The notes: generated by a model from the sequence alone, not told the origin. A stretch of DNA of 64,000 bases from an uncultured Collinsella sp. (GCA_958352845.1 CATWQC010000007.1:1-64000); one strand, 5' to 3'; counted from the first letter of the stretch, positions 9,529-18,456 are shown. Numbers and translations: made by a program.

Positions 9529-11384
9529 TGGCAGACGAGACCAAGACTCAGATTCCCAAGCCCACCCGCCAGCGCGGTCCCATGGGCCGCATGGGCGGCA
9601 TGCGTCGCGGCGAAAAGGCCAAGGACTTTAAGGGCACCATGAGGCAGCTGCTCGGCTATATCGGTCAGCATAAGATTGCCGTGTTTGCCGCCGTCGCCTT
9701 TGCCGTGTGCTCGGTCATCTTTAACATTGTGGGGCCCAAGATGCTCGGCCAGGTTACCACCAAACTGTTCGAAGGCCTGGTTGCCAAGGTCAACGGCACC
9801 GGCGACGTCAACTTTGCCTGGATCGCCAAGACGCTCGGCTTTTTGCTCTGCCTGTACCTGGCGAGCTCTGCCTGCAGCCTGATCCAGGGCTGGCTCATGA
9901 CCGGCGTCACGCAAAAGATCTGCTACCGCATGCGCAAGGAGATCGCCGCCAAGATTGCCGTCGTGCCGATGAGCTACTTTAACGGCCACAGCAAGGGCGA
10001 CGTGCTCAGCCGCATCACCAACGACGTCGATACGCTGGGCCAGTCGCTCAACCAGAGCGTGACGCAGCTCATTACGTCCGTCACGCAGATTATCGGCGTG
10101 CTCGTCATGATGCTTTCGATCAGTCTGCCGCTTACCGGCGTCACCGTGCTCACGCTACCGGCAGCCGCGATTATCCTGACCGTGATGATTCACTTCTCGC
10201 AACCGTACTTCCGCGAGCAACAGCAAGTCCTGGGCACCGTCAACGGCATTATCGAGGAGGATTTTGCCGGCCAGAACGTTATTCAGGTGTTCGACCGCGC
10301 CGAAGCCTCAATCGAGGAGTTCGACCGTCAAAACGACCGCCTCTTTATTAGTGGCTGGCGCTCGCAGTTCCTGTCGGGCCTGATGATGCCGCTTATGAGC
10401 CTGGTGGGCAACATGGGCTACGTGGGCGTCGTCGTGGTGGGTGCGCAGCTCGCGCTGACCGGCAATGCCACGCCCGGCGACATCCAAAGTTTTATCCAGT
10501 ACGTTCGCAACTTTACGCAGCCCGTGCAGCAGCTGGGCAACGTGAGCAACACGATGCAGTCGATGGCCGCTGCCACCGAGCGCGTCTTTGAGTTCCTGGC
10601 CGCGCCCGAGGAGGAGCAGAAAGCCGACGCGCAGATTCCCGAGAAGCGCCCCGGTCACGTGGAGTTTGACCATGTCAAGTTTGGCTACACGCCCGACAAG
10701 ACCATCATCCACGACTTTAGCTGCGAGGCGCAGCCCGGCCAGACCATCGCCATCGTCGGTCCCACCGGCGCCGGCAAGACCACGCTCATCAAGCTGCTGC
10801 AGCGCTTCTACGATGTGGACGGCGGCTCGCTGCGCGTCGAGGGCATCGACGTGCGCGACTGGGACCGCGCGGCACTTCGCGGCGAGTTTGCCATGGTGCT
10901 GCAGGATACCTGGCTGTTTAACGGCACCATCCGCGAGAACATCCGCTACGGACGCCCCGATGCAAGCGATGACGAGGTCGAGGCCGCTGCACGCGCCGCA
11001 CGCTGCGATCACTTTATCCATACGCTCGCCGGCGGCTACGACTTTATGATCAACGAGGAGGGCACCAACCTGTCGCAGGGTCAGCGCCAGCTCGTGACCA
11101 TCGCCCGTGCCATTTTGGCCGACCGCCCGGCGCTGATTCTGGACGAGGCGACCTCCAACGTGGATACCCGCACCGAGGAGCTCATCCAGCGTGCCATGGA
11201 TGCGCTGATGCAGGGCCGTACCAGCTTTGTCATCGCGCACCGTCTGTCCACGATCCGCAACGCCGACGCGATCTTGGTAATCCGCGACGGCGACATCGTC
11301 GAGAAGGGCACGCACGACGAGCTGCTCGCCCAGGGCGGCTTCTACGCCGACCTGTACAACTCGCAGTTCGACGAGGCGGCGTAA
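9528..11384 (+). CDS. Heterodimeric ABC exporter, canonical-site half
   Basis: Second half transporter, 618 aa. Its ATG overlaps the previous stop codon by one base (TAATG), so synthesis of the halves is coupled. Six transmembrane helices follow a cytoplasmic N-terminal tail. The ATPase domain has Walker A GPTGAGKT (411-418), catalytic Glu540 in LILDEATSNVD and switch His571 in FVIAHRLSTI. Its signature is the altered LSQGQ. Together with the first half this gives one degenerate and one working ATP site, the arrangement described for TM287/288 and LmrCD. A strong terminator follows at 11415. Confidence 0.95.
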   Translation: MADETKTQIPKPTRQRGPMGRMGGMRRGEKAKDFKGTMRQLLGYIGQHKIAVFAAVAFAVCSVIFNIVGPKMLGQVTTKLFEGLVAKVNGTGDVNFAWIAKTLGFLLCLYLASSACSLIQGWLMTGVTQKICYRMRKEIAAKIAVVPMSYFNGHSKGDVLSRITNDVDTLGQSLNQSVTQLITSVTQIIGVLVMMLSISLPLTGVTVLTLPAAAIILTVMIHFSQPYFREQQQVLGTVNGIIEEDFAGQNVIQVFDRAEASIEEFDRQNDRLFISGWRSQFLSGLMMPLMSLVGNMGYVGVVVVGAQLALTGNATPGDIQSFIQYVRNFTQPVQQLGNVSNTMQSMAAATERVFEFLAAPEEEQKADAQIPEKRPGHVEFDHVKFGYTPDKTIIHDFSCEAQPGQTIAIVGPTGAGKTTLIKLLQRFYDVDGGSLRVEGIDVRDWDRAALRGEFAMVLQDTWLFNGTIRENIRYGRPDASDDEVEAAARAARCDHFIHTLAGGYDFMINEEGTNLSQGQRQLVTIARAILADRPALILDEATSNVDTRTEELIQRAMDALMQGRTSFVIAHRLSTIRNADAILVIRDGDIVEKGTHDELLAQGGFYADLYNSQFDEAA

Positions 11385-11414
11385 CAACCGGCGGCAAACA
11401 ACCGCAATGCCCAG

Positions 11415-11453
11415 AAAACGGGGGCGCAGGACAACCTGCGCCCCCGTTTTTTT
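11415..11453 (+). terminator. Rho-independent terminator of the marR-ABC operon
   Basis: A 16-bp perfect stem (AAAACGGGGGCGCAGG and complement) with loop ACAA, followed by a run of T. Confidence 0.93.
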
Positions 11454-11883
11454 GCTCTGCGGCCCTCGAACCACCTCCCCTGGAACCTGATTGGCAGCCC
11501 CTTCGAGGCCCCGTGGGCAAAAAAGGACAAATATGAGTACTGTTACCTTTTTAGTAACAGCCAAAACAGCCCCAAATGCCGTTTTCACGGCTTACACGCG
11601 TCCCTAAATTGATCAAACAGCCCTATAGCGGACTTATATGTGTTTGCGTTAATGAACATATTTTGCTGTTATGTCTATTATTTTGCGAAGGCAATATGCT
11701 ACTAAGCTAGCAACCGTACTCATATTTGGCATTTTTTGCCCACAGGGTGTTTCCTGGGGAACCGACAATAGCCTTAGGGTCCCGCGCGACGCCACTCCCT
11801 CCCGGTATCCGCCGACGTTCCCCCATATAAAATTTGCCAAAATAAACCTGTCCCTTTTTGGAAGGTTTCGGGGTGACAAGGGC
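11454..11883. other. Intergenic region upstream of the DAHP synthase gene
   Basis: No gene is seen. Bases about 11803-11862 match, in opposite orientation, a segment at 13437-13500: both contain TGCCAAAATAAACCTG followed by a CCTTTTTGG-like block and an ACGTT/CCC stretch on the other side. It is thus a degenerate dispersed repeat. Confidence 0.45.
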
Positions 11884-11912
11884 TTGCACTTTAGCGTGCG
11901 ACAGCGGATAAT
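11884..11912 (+). promoter_or_regulatory. Predicted sigma-70 promoter of the DAHP synthase gene
   Basis: TTGCAC (-35, 11884-11889) and GATAAT (-10, 11907-11912) are separated by exactly 17 bases, about 55 bases upstream of the start codon. No leader peptide or riboswitch is recognised in the short 5' UTR. Confidence 0.6.
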
Positions 11913-11966
11913 GCCGAACACTCGACAATACGCTTATTGCTCTTTCTATAGATTGAGGAGGCCCTT

Positions 11967-12998
11967 ATGGCCATGGAATTCAAACGCAAGTTGCCGATCC
12001 CCATGGAGATCCGCGAGGAAATGCCGCTTTCTGCCGAGCTTACCGCCAAAAAGCAGGCATTTGACGCCGAGGTCGCCAAAGTCTTTACCGGCGAGGACGC
12101 ACGTAAGGTGCTCATCATCGGCCCGTGCTCTGCCGACCGCGAGGATTCGGTGCTCGAGTATATGAACCGACTGGCCAAGACCGCCGAAGAGGTCAAGGAC
12201 AAGCTCATCATCATTCCGCGCGTCTACACCAACAAGCCGCGCACCAAGGGCACCGGCTACAAGGGCCTGCTGCACAACCCCAACCCCGAGGCTCCCGACG
12301 ACCTGCTCGAGGGCGTCAAGGCCATCCGCCACATGCACCTGCGCGTTATTGAGGAAACAGGCTTCTTCACCGCCGACGAGATGCTCTATCCGTCCAACTA
12401 CCAGTACCTCGTTGACCTGCTGAGCTATGTTGCCGTGGGTGCACGCTCGGTCGAGAACCAGGAGCATCGCCTGGTGTCGAGCGGCATTTCGGTACCCGTC
12501 GGCATGAAGAATCCCACTGCCGGCTCTACCACCGTCATGCTCAACTCCATTTACGCCGCGCAGGCGCACCAGAGCTTTATCTTCCGCAACTGGGAGGTCG
12601 AGTGCGACGGCAACCCGCTTGCACACGCCGTTATGCGTGGCTACATCGGTCTCGATGGGCGCACCTACCCCAACTACCACTACGAACACCTGGAACGCCT
12701 GGCCGAACGCTATACCGAGCACGCCGGCTACGCCAACCCGGCGGCGGTCATCGACTGCAACCACGACAACTCGGGTAAGCGTCCGCTGGAGCAGTATCGC
12801 ATTTGCAAGGAAGTGCTCGACAGCTGCCGCCGCAACGAGTCCATCTCCAAGCTGGTCAAGGGCTTTATGATCGAGTCTTACCTGGAGGACGGCAACCAGC
12901 CGGTCGACGGCGGCGTCTTTGGTAAATCGATCACCGACCCGTGCCTGGGCTGGGAAAAGACCGACTACCTCATCCACGAGATCGCGGAGCGTATTTAG
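11967..12998 (+). CDS. aroF: 3-deoxy-7-phosphoheptulonate synthase (class I)
   Basis: DAHP synthase, first step of the shikimate pathway: phosphoenolpyruvate plus erythrose-4-phosphate to DAHP, in the cytoplasm. It is 343 aa with GAGGAGG just upstream of the ATG. Family landmarks are IGPCSADR, RVYTNKPRTKGTGYKGL, GARSVENQEHR, PVGMKNPTAGS, IDCNHDNSGKR and GFMIESYLEDGNQ, as in the AroFGH type with its N-terminal regulatory strand. It stands alone; no other aromatic amino acid gene is nearby. Which of the AroF/G/H feedback classes it belongs to is not evident, so the symbol is generic. A composite structured repeat starts at its stop codon. Confidence 0.95.
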   Translation: MAMEFKRKLPIPMEIREEMPLSAELTAKKQAFDAEVAKVFTGEDARKVLIIGPCSADREDSVLEYMNRLAKTAEEVKDKLIIIPRVYTNKPRTKGTGYKGLLHNPNPEAPDDLLEGVKAIRHMHLRVIEETGFFTADEMLYPSNYQYLVDLLSYVAVGARSVENQEHRLVSSGISVPVGMKNPTAGSTTVMLNSIYAAQAHQSFIFRNWEVECDGNPLAHAVMRGYIGLDGRTYPNYHYEHLERLAERYTEHAGYANPAAVIDCNHDNSGKRPLEQYRICKEVLDSCRRNESISKLVKGFMIESYLEDGNQPVDGGVFGKSITDPCLGWEKTDYLIHEIAERI

Positions 12999-13258
12999 TT
13001 ACGCGGTTTTACCAAACCGCGTAACGGCTCGACGCTGCAAACCCGCCAGGGCGGCAATCTGCCTTTCAACTTCGGCGGCATGATCAAAAGATCAATGCCG
13101 CCTCGTTTCAAGGCACCTTGCTCGCTCTGGCGGGCTTTCGCTGTCGTTTTTCTACCAGCGTCGTTGCCAAAGCTGGCACTTGGAGACGCTCCTTTTTGCG
13201 GTAGTCATTGGGGACGTTCTTGTTTGACTAGTCGTTTAAGAACGTCCCCCAATGACTA
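12998..13258 (+). repeat. Composite structured 3'-UTR element, copy 1
   Basis: A ~260-bp element beginning at the last base of the aroF stop codon. In order: a hairpin GTTACGCGGTTT/AAACCGCGTAAC (12998-13025), a long stem CCCGCCAG (13042-13049) with CTGGCGGG (13127-13134) enclosing a hairpin GGCGGCAT-GATC-AAAA-GATC-A-ATGCCGCC (13074-13102), conserved GGCAATCTG and CACCTTGCTCGC segments, TTTCGCTGTCGTT, and a final palindrome AGTCATTGGGGACG... (13203-13258). A second copy lies at 26274-26523 in the same orientation relative to its upstream gene, with compensatory changes in the stems. Confidence 0.8.
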
Positions 13259-13539
13259 GCCCTCGCGTATCATATGCGAGCTGGGCTTCGGGGGCCAGGC
13301 GTACCCTGTTAAACATGCCCTCGAGTCGCACGTTTCCCTTCGAATCGATCATACAAGCCCCCAATCCGTTTGGTTTTCCCAGATTGTGAGCTCGCACACC
13401 CGAGCCGCACCGCCCGCCGTTCAGTTGAAACCACCTGCCAAAAAGGAACAGGTTTATTTTGGCAGGTTTTATCTGGGCAAACGTCCAAACCGACGTAAGG
13501 GAGTTGCCTTCCCTCGTGGCGGTCTTCTAGCAGAAAAAC
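13259..13539. other. Intergenic region with degenerate repeat
   Basis: No convincing gene. A 77-codon minus-strand frame (13309-13542) has no recognisable RBS or family and overlaps a dispersed repeat (13437-13500, inverted relative to the copy at 11803-11862). It includes a local hairpin CCTGCCAAAA/TTTTGGCAGG. Confidence 0.4.
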
Positions 13540-13660
13540 CAAGTGAGTAGGCTTTTTGCAGAAGGCCGAGCACGCCCTAAAACGCCACAGCTCTAACCTG
13601 CGGTTTTATTGAGCATTTGTCGCGATGTGCTCGGCAGATTCAAAAAAGTCTACTCACTTG
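13540..13660. repeat. Long palindromic element with conserved core, copy 1
   Basis: The outer arms CAAGTGAGTAGGCTTTTTG (13540-13558) and CAAAAAAGTCTACTCACTTG (13641-13660) are inverted. The inner arms GCCGAGCAC (13565-13573) and GTGCTCGGC (13627-13635) pair. The core contains ACCTGCGGTTTTATT, shared with a second element at 54807-54958 whose outer arms are unrelated in sequence but equally self-complementary. Confidence 0.7.
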
Positions 13661-13683
13661 TATCTGAGACGCACCAGGTAGGC

Positions 13684-13724
13684 AAAAACCGCCGCGAAAG
13701 GGCCCCTGGTCCCTTCGCGGCGGT
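13684..13724 (-). terminator. Terminator of the Bce-type ABC pair
   Basis: On the minus strand a 14-15 bp GC stem (ACCGCCGCGAAGGG and complement, one bulge) is followed by TTTTT, 38 bases after the permease stop codon. Confidence 0.9.
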
Positions 13725-13761
13725 CATACGCCTCTGATTTTGTGACGATTTTGCCCGCTTG

Positions 13762-15999
13762 TTACTCGCTGTAGCGGGTGGCGATGGCAGCTTGTACCAT
13801 GCCGGTGCTCATGAGATAGGTCACCAGGAAGTAGCCGCCATAAGCTGCCAGGAAGATTGCACAGGTGAGGCCAACGGTGCCGCCGATGCTCATATTTCCG
13901 AAAATACTCACCAGCTCGATGATCACCTTAAGTGCCACAAAGGAGTGCGCCAGGCCCACTGCCAGCGGGAACAGGAAGAACACCGCTTGTTGCGCCATCA
14001 CCGAATGGCGAATCTGGCGGTCGTCGCAGCCGATCTGTGCCAGCACACGATAGCTGCGGCTGCCGTCGGCCACGTTGGAGAGTTGCTGGATCGATAGAAT
14101 CGCCGTGCATGCAACAACCAATACAAAGCCGATGTAGATGGCTAGGTAGCTAATAAGACCGTTCATTTGCGCTGCTTGCGTGTACATCTCGGAGCGTGTG
14201 ATGAAGGTTCCCCACGACCCCGGCTCCTTGCCGTCAACGAGCAGATTGTCGAGCAGAGTGTATTTAATGCTCTCGTCTGCCTCGGTCGTATCCATCCCCT
14301 GTTTGTAGTTAACGAGCAGGCCACTGGAATACGGCTGCAGATTAAGTTGGGACAACAGCTCGTCGGCAACGACGACGGTACCCGGATTACTGCCCATCGC
14401 CGAGTTGGCGATGGCCGCCGTATCTTCGTCCGACTTATCGGCTGCGGGCTTGAGCTCATGTCCGCCCAAGGTGAGGGTATGGCCGCCAGCCATATACTTG
14501 GTGTACATGTCGACCAGCTCGCCGCCCATATCACACGTGAGCAGATACTGGTCGTGACCGATATGCACCGGCTCCTCGCCCATCATCTGACGCAGTTTGT
14601 TGTACTGGCTCGCCGGCGTCACAAACAGACCCATCGCATCGGCATTGCTACCCCCGAACGCCTTGGGAAGCTTTTCGCCCATGGTCTTGCACATCTCACT
14701 TGGAGTCACCGAAGGATCCGAGCCGCCAAGCGGGTAACTCAGATACGAATCGATCTGCACATGCTCACCGGCAACATCGGCGATATTGACCTTCTTGCCG
14801 GTCTCGTCGTTGTTGTCCGCCGACTTGCCCTTAATACCGTCTGCAACGTTATCGTGATCGATACGATCGCCGTGCCATGCGGAGTACAAATCGACCGTAC
14901 TATCGGCCAACACCATGCGATCGGCCTCAGACGGATTGACATACTCTTTGTAGTAGTCGAGCGTTTCGGGCGTGTAATAGACATACGTCTGAGACACATC
15001 AACAGGGTTATAGCGCTCCAGGTTTTCGTTCATCACGTTGGCAATCGACATACCGCACGTCACCGAAGTGATGGCCAAAAACAGGAGCATCGCGATGACG
15101 CCCATCGAAAAGCACACCGTATTGACCTTGGCCGAAAGCTGACGCACGGTAAACATATTGAGGCCACGCCAATACACGCTGCGCAGGCTCTGCAGCAGCT
15201 TGATGAGCATGCCCGAGAGCCCCCAGAACAGGGCAAAGGTGCCCACGGTAACCATAGCGGTCGTAATACCAAACTGGTTCATGGCCTCTTGCAGCTTGCT
15301 GTCCGTCGCGGTTAGCGGGAACCCATCACGTAACAGACGGTAATAGGCCACGCCCACAAGCGCCACGCCCACGACAAAGATGGCAATCGCAATCCAGGGG
15401 TTGCGTGTCTTGATGCTCTCGTTGCGACGCTCGGCACCCATAAGCTCGATGAGTTTGGTACGACGCACGGCGCGAAGGTTCAGCAGTAGCGTGAGCACAA
15501 ACATTACGAGCATGCAAGCAAGGGTCAGGTTGAACGCATGCACCGAGAAAAAGAAGTGGAAATTGGCGATCTGTGTCTTAAAGAGCGAGGCCGTAAAGAA
15601 CGTCATGAGCTGGGAGAGTCCCACACCCAGCACAATGCCGGCGACAAAGGCCACGACCGAAACGATCACCGTCTCGAGCGCCATAATCGTGGCGACGCGC
15701 CCGCGCCCCATGCCGAGCACCTGGTACAGGCCAAACTCCTTCTTGCGGCGTTTCATGATGAAGTTATTGGCATACACCATCAAAAAGGCCATGACACCGG
15801 CCAAAAAGTACGTCAGGTTGCCGAGCATGCTGCCCATAACCTGCGCCAAGCCCTTTTCATCGATGCCGGCGATGTCGACCTGCATCGAGATGGTGTTAAA
15901 GGCATAGAAGACCGTGACGCCCAGGGTGAGCGTCAAAAGGTAGACGAGGTAGTCGCGGCCGGCGCGGCGGACGTTGCCCCAAGCGAGTTTACAGAGCAT
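13762..15999 (-). CDS. FtsX-like ABC permease (BceB type)
   Basis: Large permease subunit of a peptide-antibiotic type ABC transporter (~745 aa). Four helices come at the N terminus (LVYLLTLTLGVTVFYAF, then three near residues 55-160), with more helices near 205-310. A large external domain (residues ~320-620) and three C-terminal helices follow, the BceB/VraG pattern of ~10 helices. The ATG at 15999 has GTGAGGG in front and overlaps the end of the ATPase gene by 11 bases. A GTG at 16011 would add four residues. It works with the ATPase encoded just upstream; such pairs give resistance to or sense cell-wall peptides. No adjacent two-component system is seen. Confidence 0.88.
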   Translation of the reverse strand: MLCKLAWGNVRRAGRDYLVYLLTLTLGVTVFYAFNTISMQVDIAGIDEKGLAQVMGSMLGNLTYFLAGVMAFLMVYANNFIMKRRKKEFGLYQVLGMGRGRVATIMALETVIVSVVAFVAGIVLGVGLSQLMTFFTASLFKTQIANFHFFFSVHAFNLTLACMLVMFVLTLLLNLRAVRRTKLIELMGAERRNESIKTRNPWIAIAIFVVGVALVGVAYYRLLRDGFPLTATDSKLQEAMNQFGITTAMVTVGTFALFWGLSGMLIKLLQSLRSVYWRGLNMFTVRQLSAKVNTVCFSMGVIAMLLFLAITSVTCGMSIANVMNENLERYNPVDVSQTYVYYTPETLDYYKEYVNPSEADRMVLADSTVDLYSAWHGDRIDHDNVADGIKGKSADNNDETGKKVNIADVAGEHVQIDSYLSYPLGGSDPSVTPSEMCKTMGEKLPKAFGGSNADAMGLFVTPASQYNKLRQMMGEEPVHIGHDQYLLTCDMGGELVDMYTKYMAGGHTLTLGGHELKPAADKSDEDTAAIANSAMGSNPGTVVVADELLSQLNLQPYSSGLLVNYKQGMDTTEADESIKYTLLDNLLVDGKEPGSWGTFITRSEMYTQAAQMNGLISYLAIYIGFVLVVACTAILSIQQLSNVADGSRSYRVLAQIGCDDRQIRHSVMAQQAVFFLFPLAVGLAHSFVALKVIIELVSIFGNMSIGGTVGLTCAIFLAAYGGYFLVTYLMSTGMVQAAIATRYSE

Positions 16000-16774
16000 C
16001 GGAGCCCTCACCGCCCATCATGGCAACGACCTCCATAATGCGGTCGAAGAACTCTCGGCGGTCGGTGTCGCCGCGGCGCAGCTCGGTGAAGATCTTGCCG
16101 TCGCGGATAAACAGCACGCGGCTCGTGTAGCTGGCAGCAAAGCTGTCATGCGTGACCATGAGCACGGTGGCGCGCAGGCGGCGATTGAGGGACTCCAGGC
16201 TCTCGAGCAGCAGGCGGGCGCTCTTGGAATCGAGGGCGCCGGTGGGCTCGTCGGCCATGATCATGGTGGGGTCGGTGACGAGCGCGCGAGCCGCGGCAAC
16301 GCGCTGCTGCTGACCGCCGGACATCTGGTAGGGATACTTGTCGAGCACCTGACTGATGGACAGGCGCGCTGCCACATCTTGCACGCGGGTCGAGATCTCT
16401 GCCGAGTTTGTGCGGGCGATGGTGAGCGGCAGGGCGATGTTCTCGCGTGCCGTGAGCGTATCGAGCAGGTTGGAGTCCTGGAAGATAAAGCCGAGCTCCT
16501 CGCGGCGGAACTGCGAAAGCTTAGCCTGCTTCATGCGCGTCACGTCCTGCCCGTTGATGCGGATCGTGCCGCTCGTGGCGCTATCGATGGTCGAAACGCA
16601 GTTGAGCAACGTCGACTTGCCCGAGCCCGAAGCGCCCATGATGCCCACGAATTCGCCGCGGTTGACCGTAAAGTTGACATCGTTGAGCGCGCGGGTCACG
16701 TTGCCTAGCGCTCCGTATACCTTTTCGAGATGCGCGACCTCCAGTACCGGGGTCGCCATGTGCGTGGTTTGCAT
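15989..16774 (-). CDS. ABC transporter ATP-binding protein (BceA/LolD type)
   Basis: A 261-aa ATPase that energises the FtsX-type permease encoded by the overlapping gene. It shows Walker A GASGSGKST, Q-loop FIFQDSNLLD, signature MSGGQQQRVAAARAL, Walker B MIMADEPTGALD and switch MVTHDSF, as in the MacB/BceA/LolD group. The ATG at 16774 follows GAAAGGAC. First gene of a two-gene minus-strand operon that ends at the terminator near 13684. The divergent gene on the other side is a Nudix-Vsr fusion. Confidence 0.93.
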   Translation of the reverse strand: MQTTHMATPVLEVAHLEKVYGALGNVTRALNDVNFTVNRGEFVGIMGASGSGKSTLLNCVSTIDSATSGTIRINGQDVTRMKQAKLSQFRREELGFIFQDSNLLDTLTARENIALPLTIARTNSAEISTRVQDVAARLSISQVLDKYPYQMSGGQQQRVAAARALVTDPTMIMADEPTGALDSKSARLLLESLESLNRRLRATVLMVTHDSFAASYTSRVLFIRDGKIFTELRRGDTDRREFFDRIMEVVAMMGGEGSDAL

Positions 16775-16922
16775 ACCGAGTCCTTTCTTGCAATTAGTCT
16801 ACGGCATCTATAGTCGCAAGAAGACGAGTCGGCTACCATCGATATGGCTTACGCTTGCCTTACCGTTGTGTAAGGTACGGGTAGCTACCCTGCCGCGTGT
16901 TGATGTTGAGAGAGGACTCCTG

Positions 16923-17912
16923 TTGAAGACTGTTCATGTTGCCGCTGGGATCATTCGCAAGGAAGGATCTGACGAGCTGCTTGCCGTGCAGCGCGGCTAC
17001 GGCGACATGCAGGGACTTTGGGAGTTCCCCGGCGGCAAGCTCATGCGCGGCGAGACACCCGAAGACGCCGTGCGCCGCGAGCTCATGGAAGAGCTGCAGG
17101 TAAAAGTCACCAACCTGCGCGATTTCTATACCGTTGAGTACGACTACCCCGATTTCCATCTCTCCATGGAGTGCTACTACTGCTCGCTGGCCGATGAATC
17201 CGATGAGCCTCAGAAGCACGACCGTCAACTCGATATCCGCTGGATTCCGCGCACCTCGCTTGCCACGGTTGAGTGGATGCCCGCCGACAAAGGGCTTATC
17301 GATGCTCTGATTGAGTTGAAGGAAGATCGGCTTGAGGCCAACGGCACTGCCAACGACGCCGAGGCCACCACGACCGACGAGCCCGCCACCAAACCCAAGC
17401 GCGCACCTAAGCGCCGTAGCAAAAAACGCCCCAAGCCTGGCCTGCTGGACGGCATCGACACCTCGGACCTTTCCGCCGACGAGCGTGAACTCGTGCGCCG
17501 TCGCGCCGCCATCAAAAAGTCCATGAAGGGCAACAGGCGTGCGAACACAAAGCCCGAGCTGCTCGTACGTCAGCGCCTGCGGGCCGCGGGCCTTACGGGC
17601 TATCGTTTGGAATGGAAGGTACCCGGCAAGCCCGACATCGCCTTCCCCGGGCGCAAGATCGCCATCTTCGTCAACGGCTGCTTTTGGCACCGCTGCCCCA
17701 AATGTAACCCTAGCCAGCCCAAGCGCAACGTTGAGTTTTGGGAGGCAAAGTTCCATCGCAACGTCGAGCGCGACCGCGCTGCCGTGGCAGCACTCACTCA
17801 AATGGGCTGGACGCCTATAACCATCTGGGAATGCGAACTCAAAAAGGACCGCATCGACGCCACGATGGAAAAGGTCATCGAACAAGTACGCGCCGCCGCA
17901 CCGCAGCGCTAG
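16923..17912 (+). CDS. Nudix (MutT-like) - Vsr endonuclease fusion
   Basis: A two-domain DNA-maintenance protein, ~329 aa, starting at TTG 16923 behind GAGAGAGGA; no in-frame ATG precedes the Nudix fold. Residues ~1-130 are a MutT-type Nudix hydrolase with the complete Nudix box from residue 37 (GGKLMRGETPEDAVRREL then MEEL). A basic linker (PKRAPKRRSKKRPKPG) follows. Residues ~195-329 are a very-short-patch-repair (Vsr) endonuclease: ANTKPELLVRQRL, the catalytic-type KPDIAF, FVNGCFWHRCPKC (zinc and active site), RNVERDRAA and ITIWECEL. The first domain would sanitise oxidised nucleotides; Vsr nicks at T:G mismatches from methylcytosine deamination. No cytosine methylase is nearby. Confidence 0.9.
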   Translation: MKTVHVAAGIIRKEGSDELLAVQRGYGDMQGLWEFPGGKLMRGETPEDAVRRELMEELQVKVTNLRDFYTVEYDYPDFHLSMECYYCSLADESDEPQKHDRQLDIRWIPRTSLATVEWMPADKGLIDALIELKEDRLEANGTANDAEATTTDEPATKPKRAPKRRSKKRPKPGLLDGIDTSDLSADERELVRRRAAIKKSMKGNRRANTKPELLVRQRLRAAGLTGYRLEWKVPGKPDIAFPGRKIAIFVNGCFWHRCPKCNPSQPKRNVEFWEAKFHRNVERDRAAVAALTQMGWTPITIWECELKKDRIDATMEKVIEQVRAAAPQR

Positions 17913-18456
17913 GAACGAGCCGTCCACACGCCCCACACAGGCAAGCCACATCCGCGCCACAAACCTTAGAAAGCCCTTAAGCTCAAAACCTTTCAAGAGT
18001 GTTACTCAATAGCCTTGACCTGCGGTTTCATCGTAACACCAAACCAGGTTAAGCCTTTCTTTAGCGCTTCTTTGAACGGTCCGCGGCATAATACTGCCAA
18101 CGCACGGGACCTAGCAGCGCACCCTGTGCGCAACCTTTTGGTGGACATCGAGGAGGCCGCATAAGCATGCATTCTTCCAATGACGTAGCACAGCAGCCAT
18201 CCCTAAAACATGCAAACCTTTTCTCCTTCCCCCCGACACAGAGAAACGGCCTCCTCGACTCCCCCACCACAAAAGCCAAACGCTCAACCGACCAGGAACT
18301 CAACCTGCGAGCATCGTTCGAAAAGCTCCAAGCATCCCTAAACAAGTCATTCCCCAACCAAGCCCGGGCATACTAACCCCTCATCAACAAAGGAGCCCTG
18401 ACGCCCCACCCATTTCCGCTCCAACGCCACAAGGGCGACGACCTCGAGTAGGTCAA
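17913..18456. other. Intergenic region, mostly featureless
   Basis: Between the Nudix-Vsr gene and the repeat at 18457. A 69-codon frame at 18167-18376 (+) has a GAGGAGG ten bases upstream of its ATG but resembles no family and has no conserved motif; it may be a small gene or chance. Nothing else is supported. Confidence 0.25.

Noticed and set aside
11883..11966. Attenuator or T-box in the aroF leader
   Set aside because: The predicted 5' UTR is only about 50 bases and shows no specifier stem, leader peptide or terminator.
13309..13542. Possible 77-aa minus-strand gene
   Set aside because: No RBS or family and it overlaps a dispersed non-coding repeat.
18167..18376. Possible 69-aa plus-strand gene
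   Set aside because: RBS spacing is long, the sequence is low in recognisable structure, and no conserved partner is seen; left as a note in the intergenic entry.
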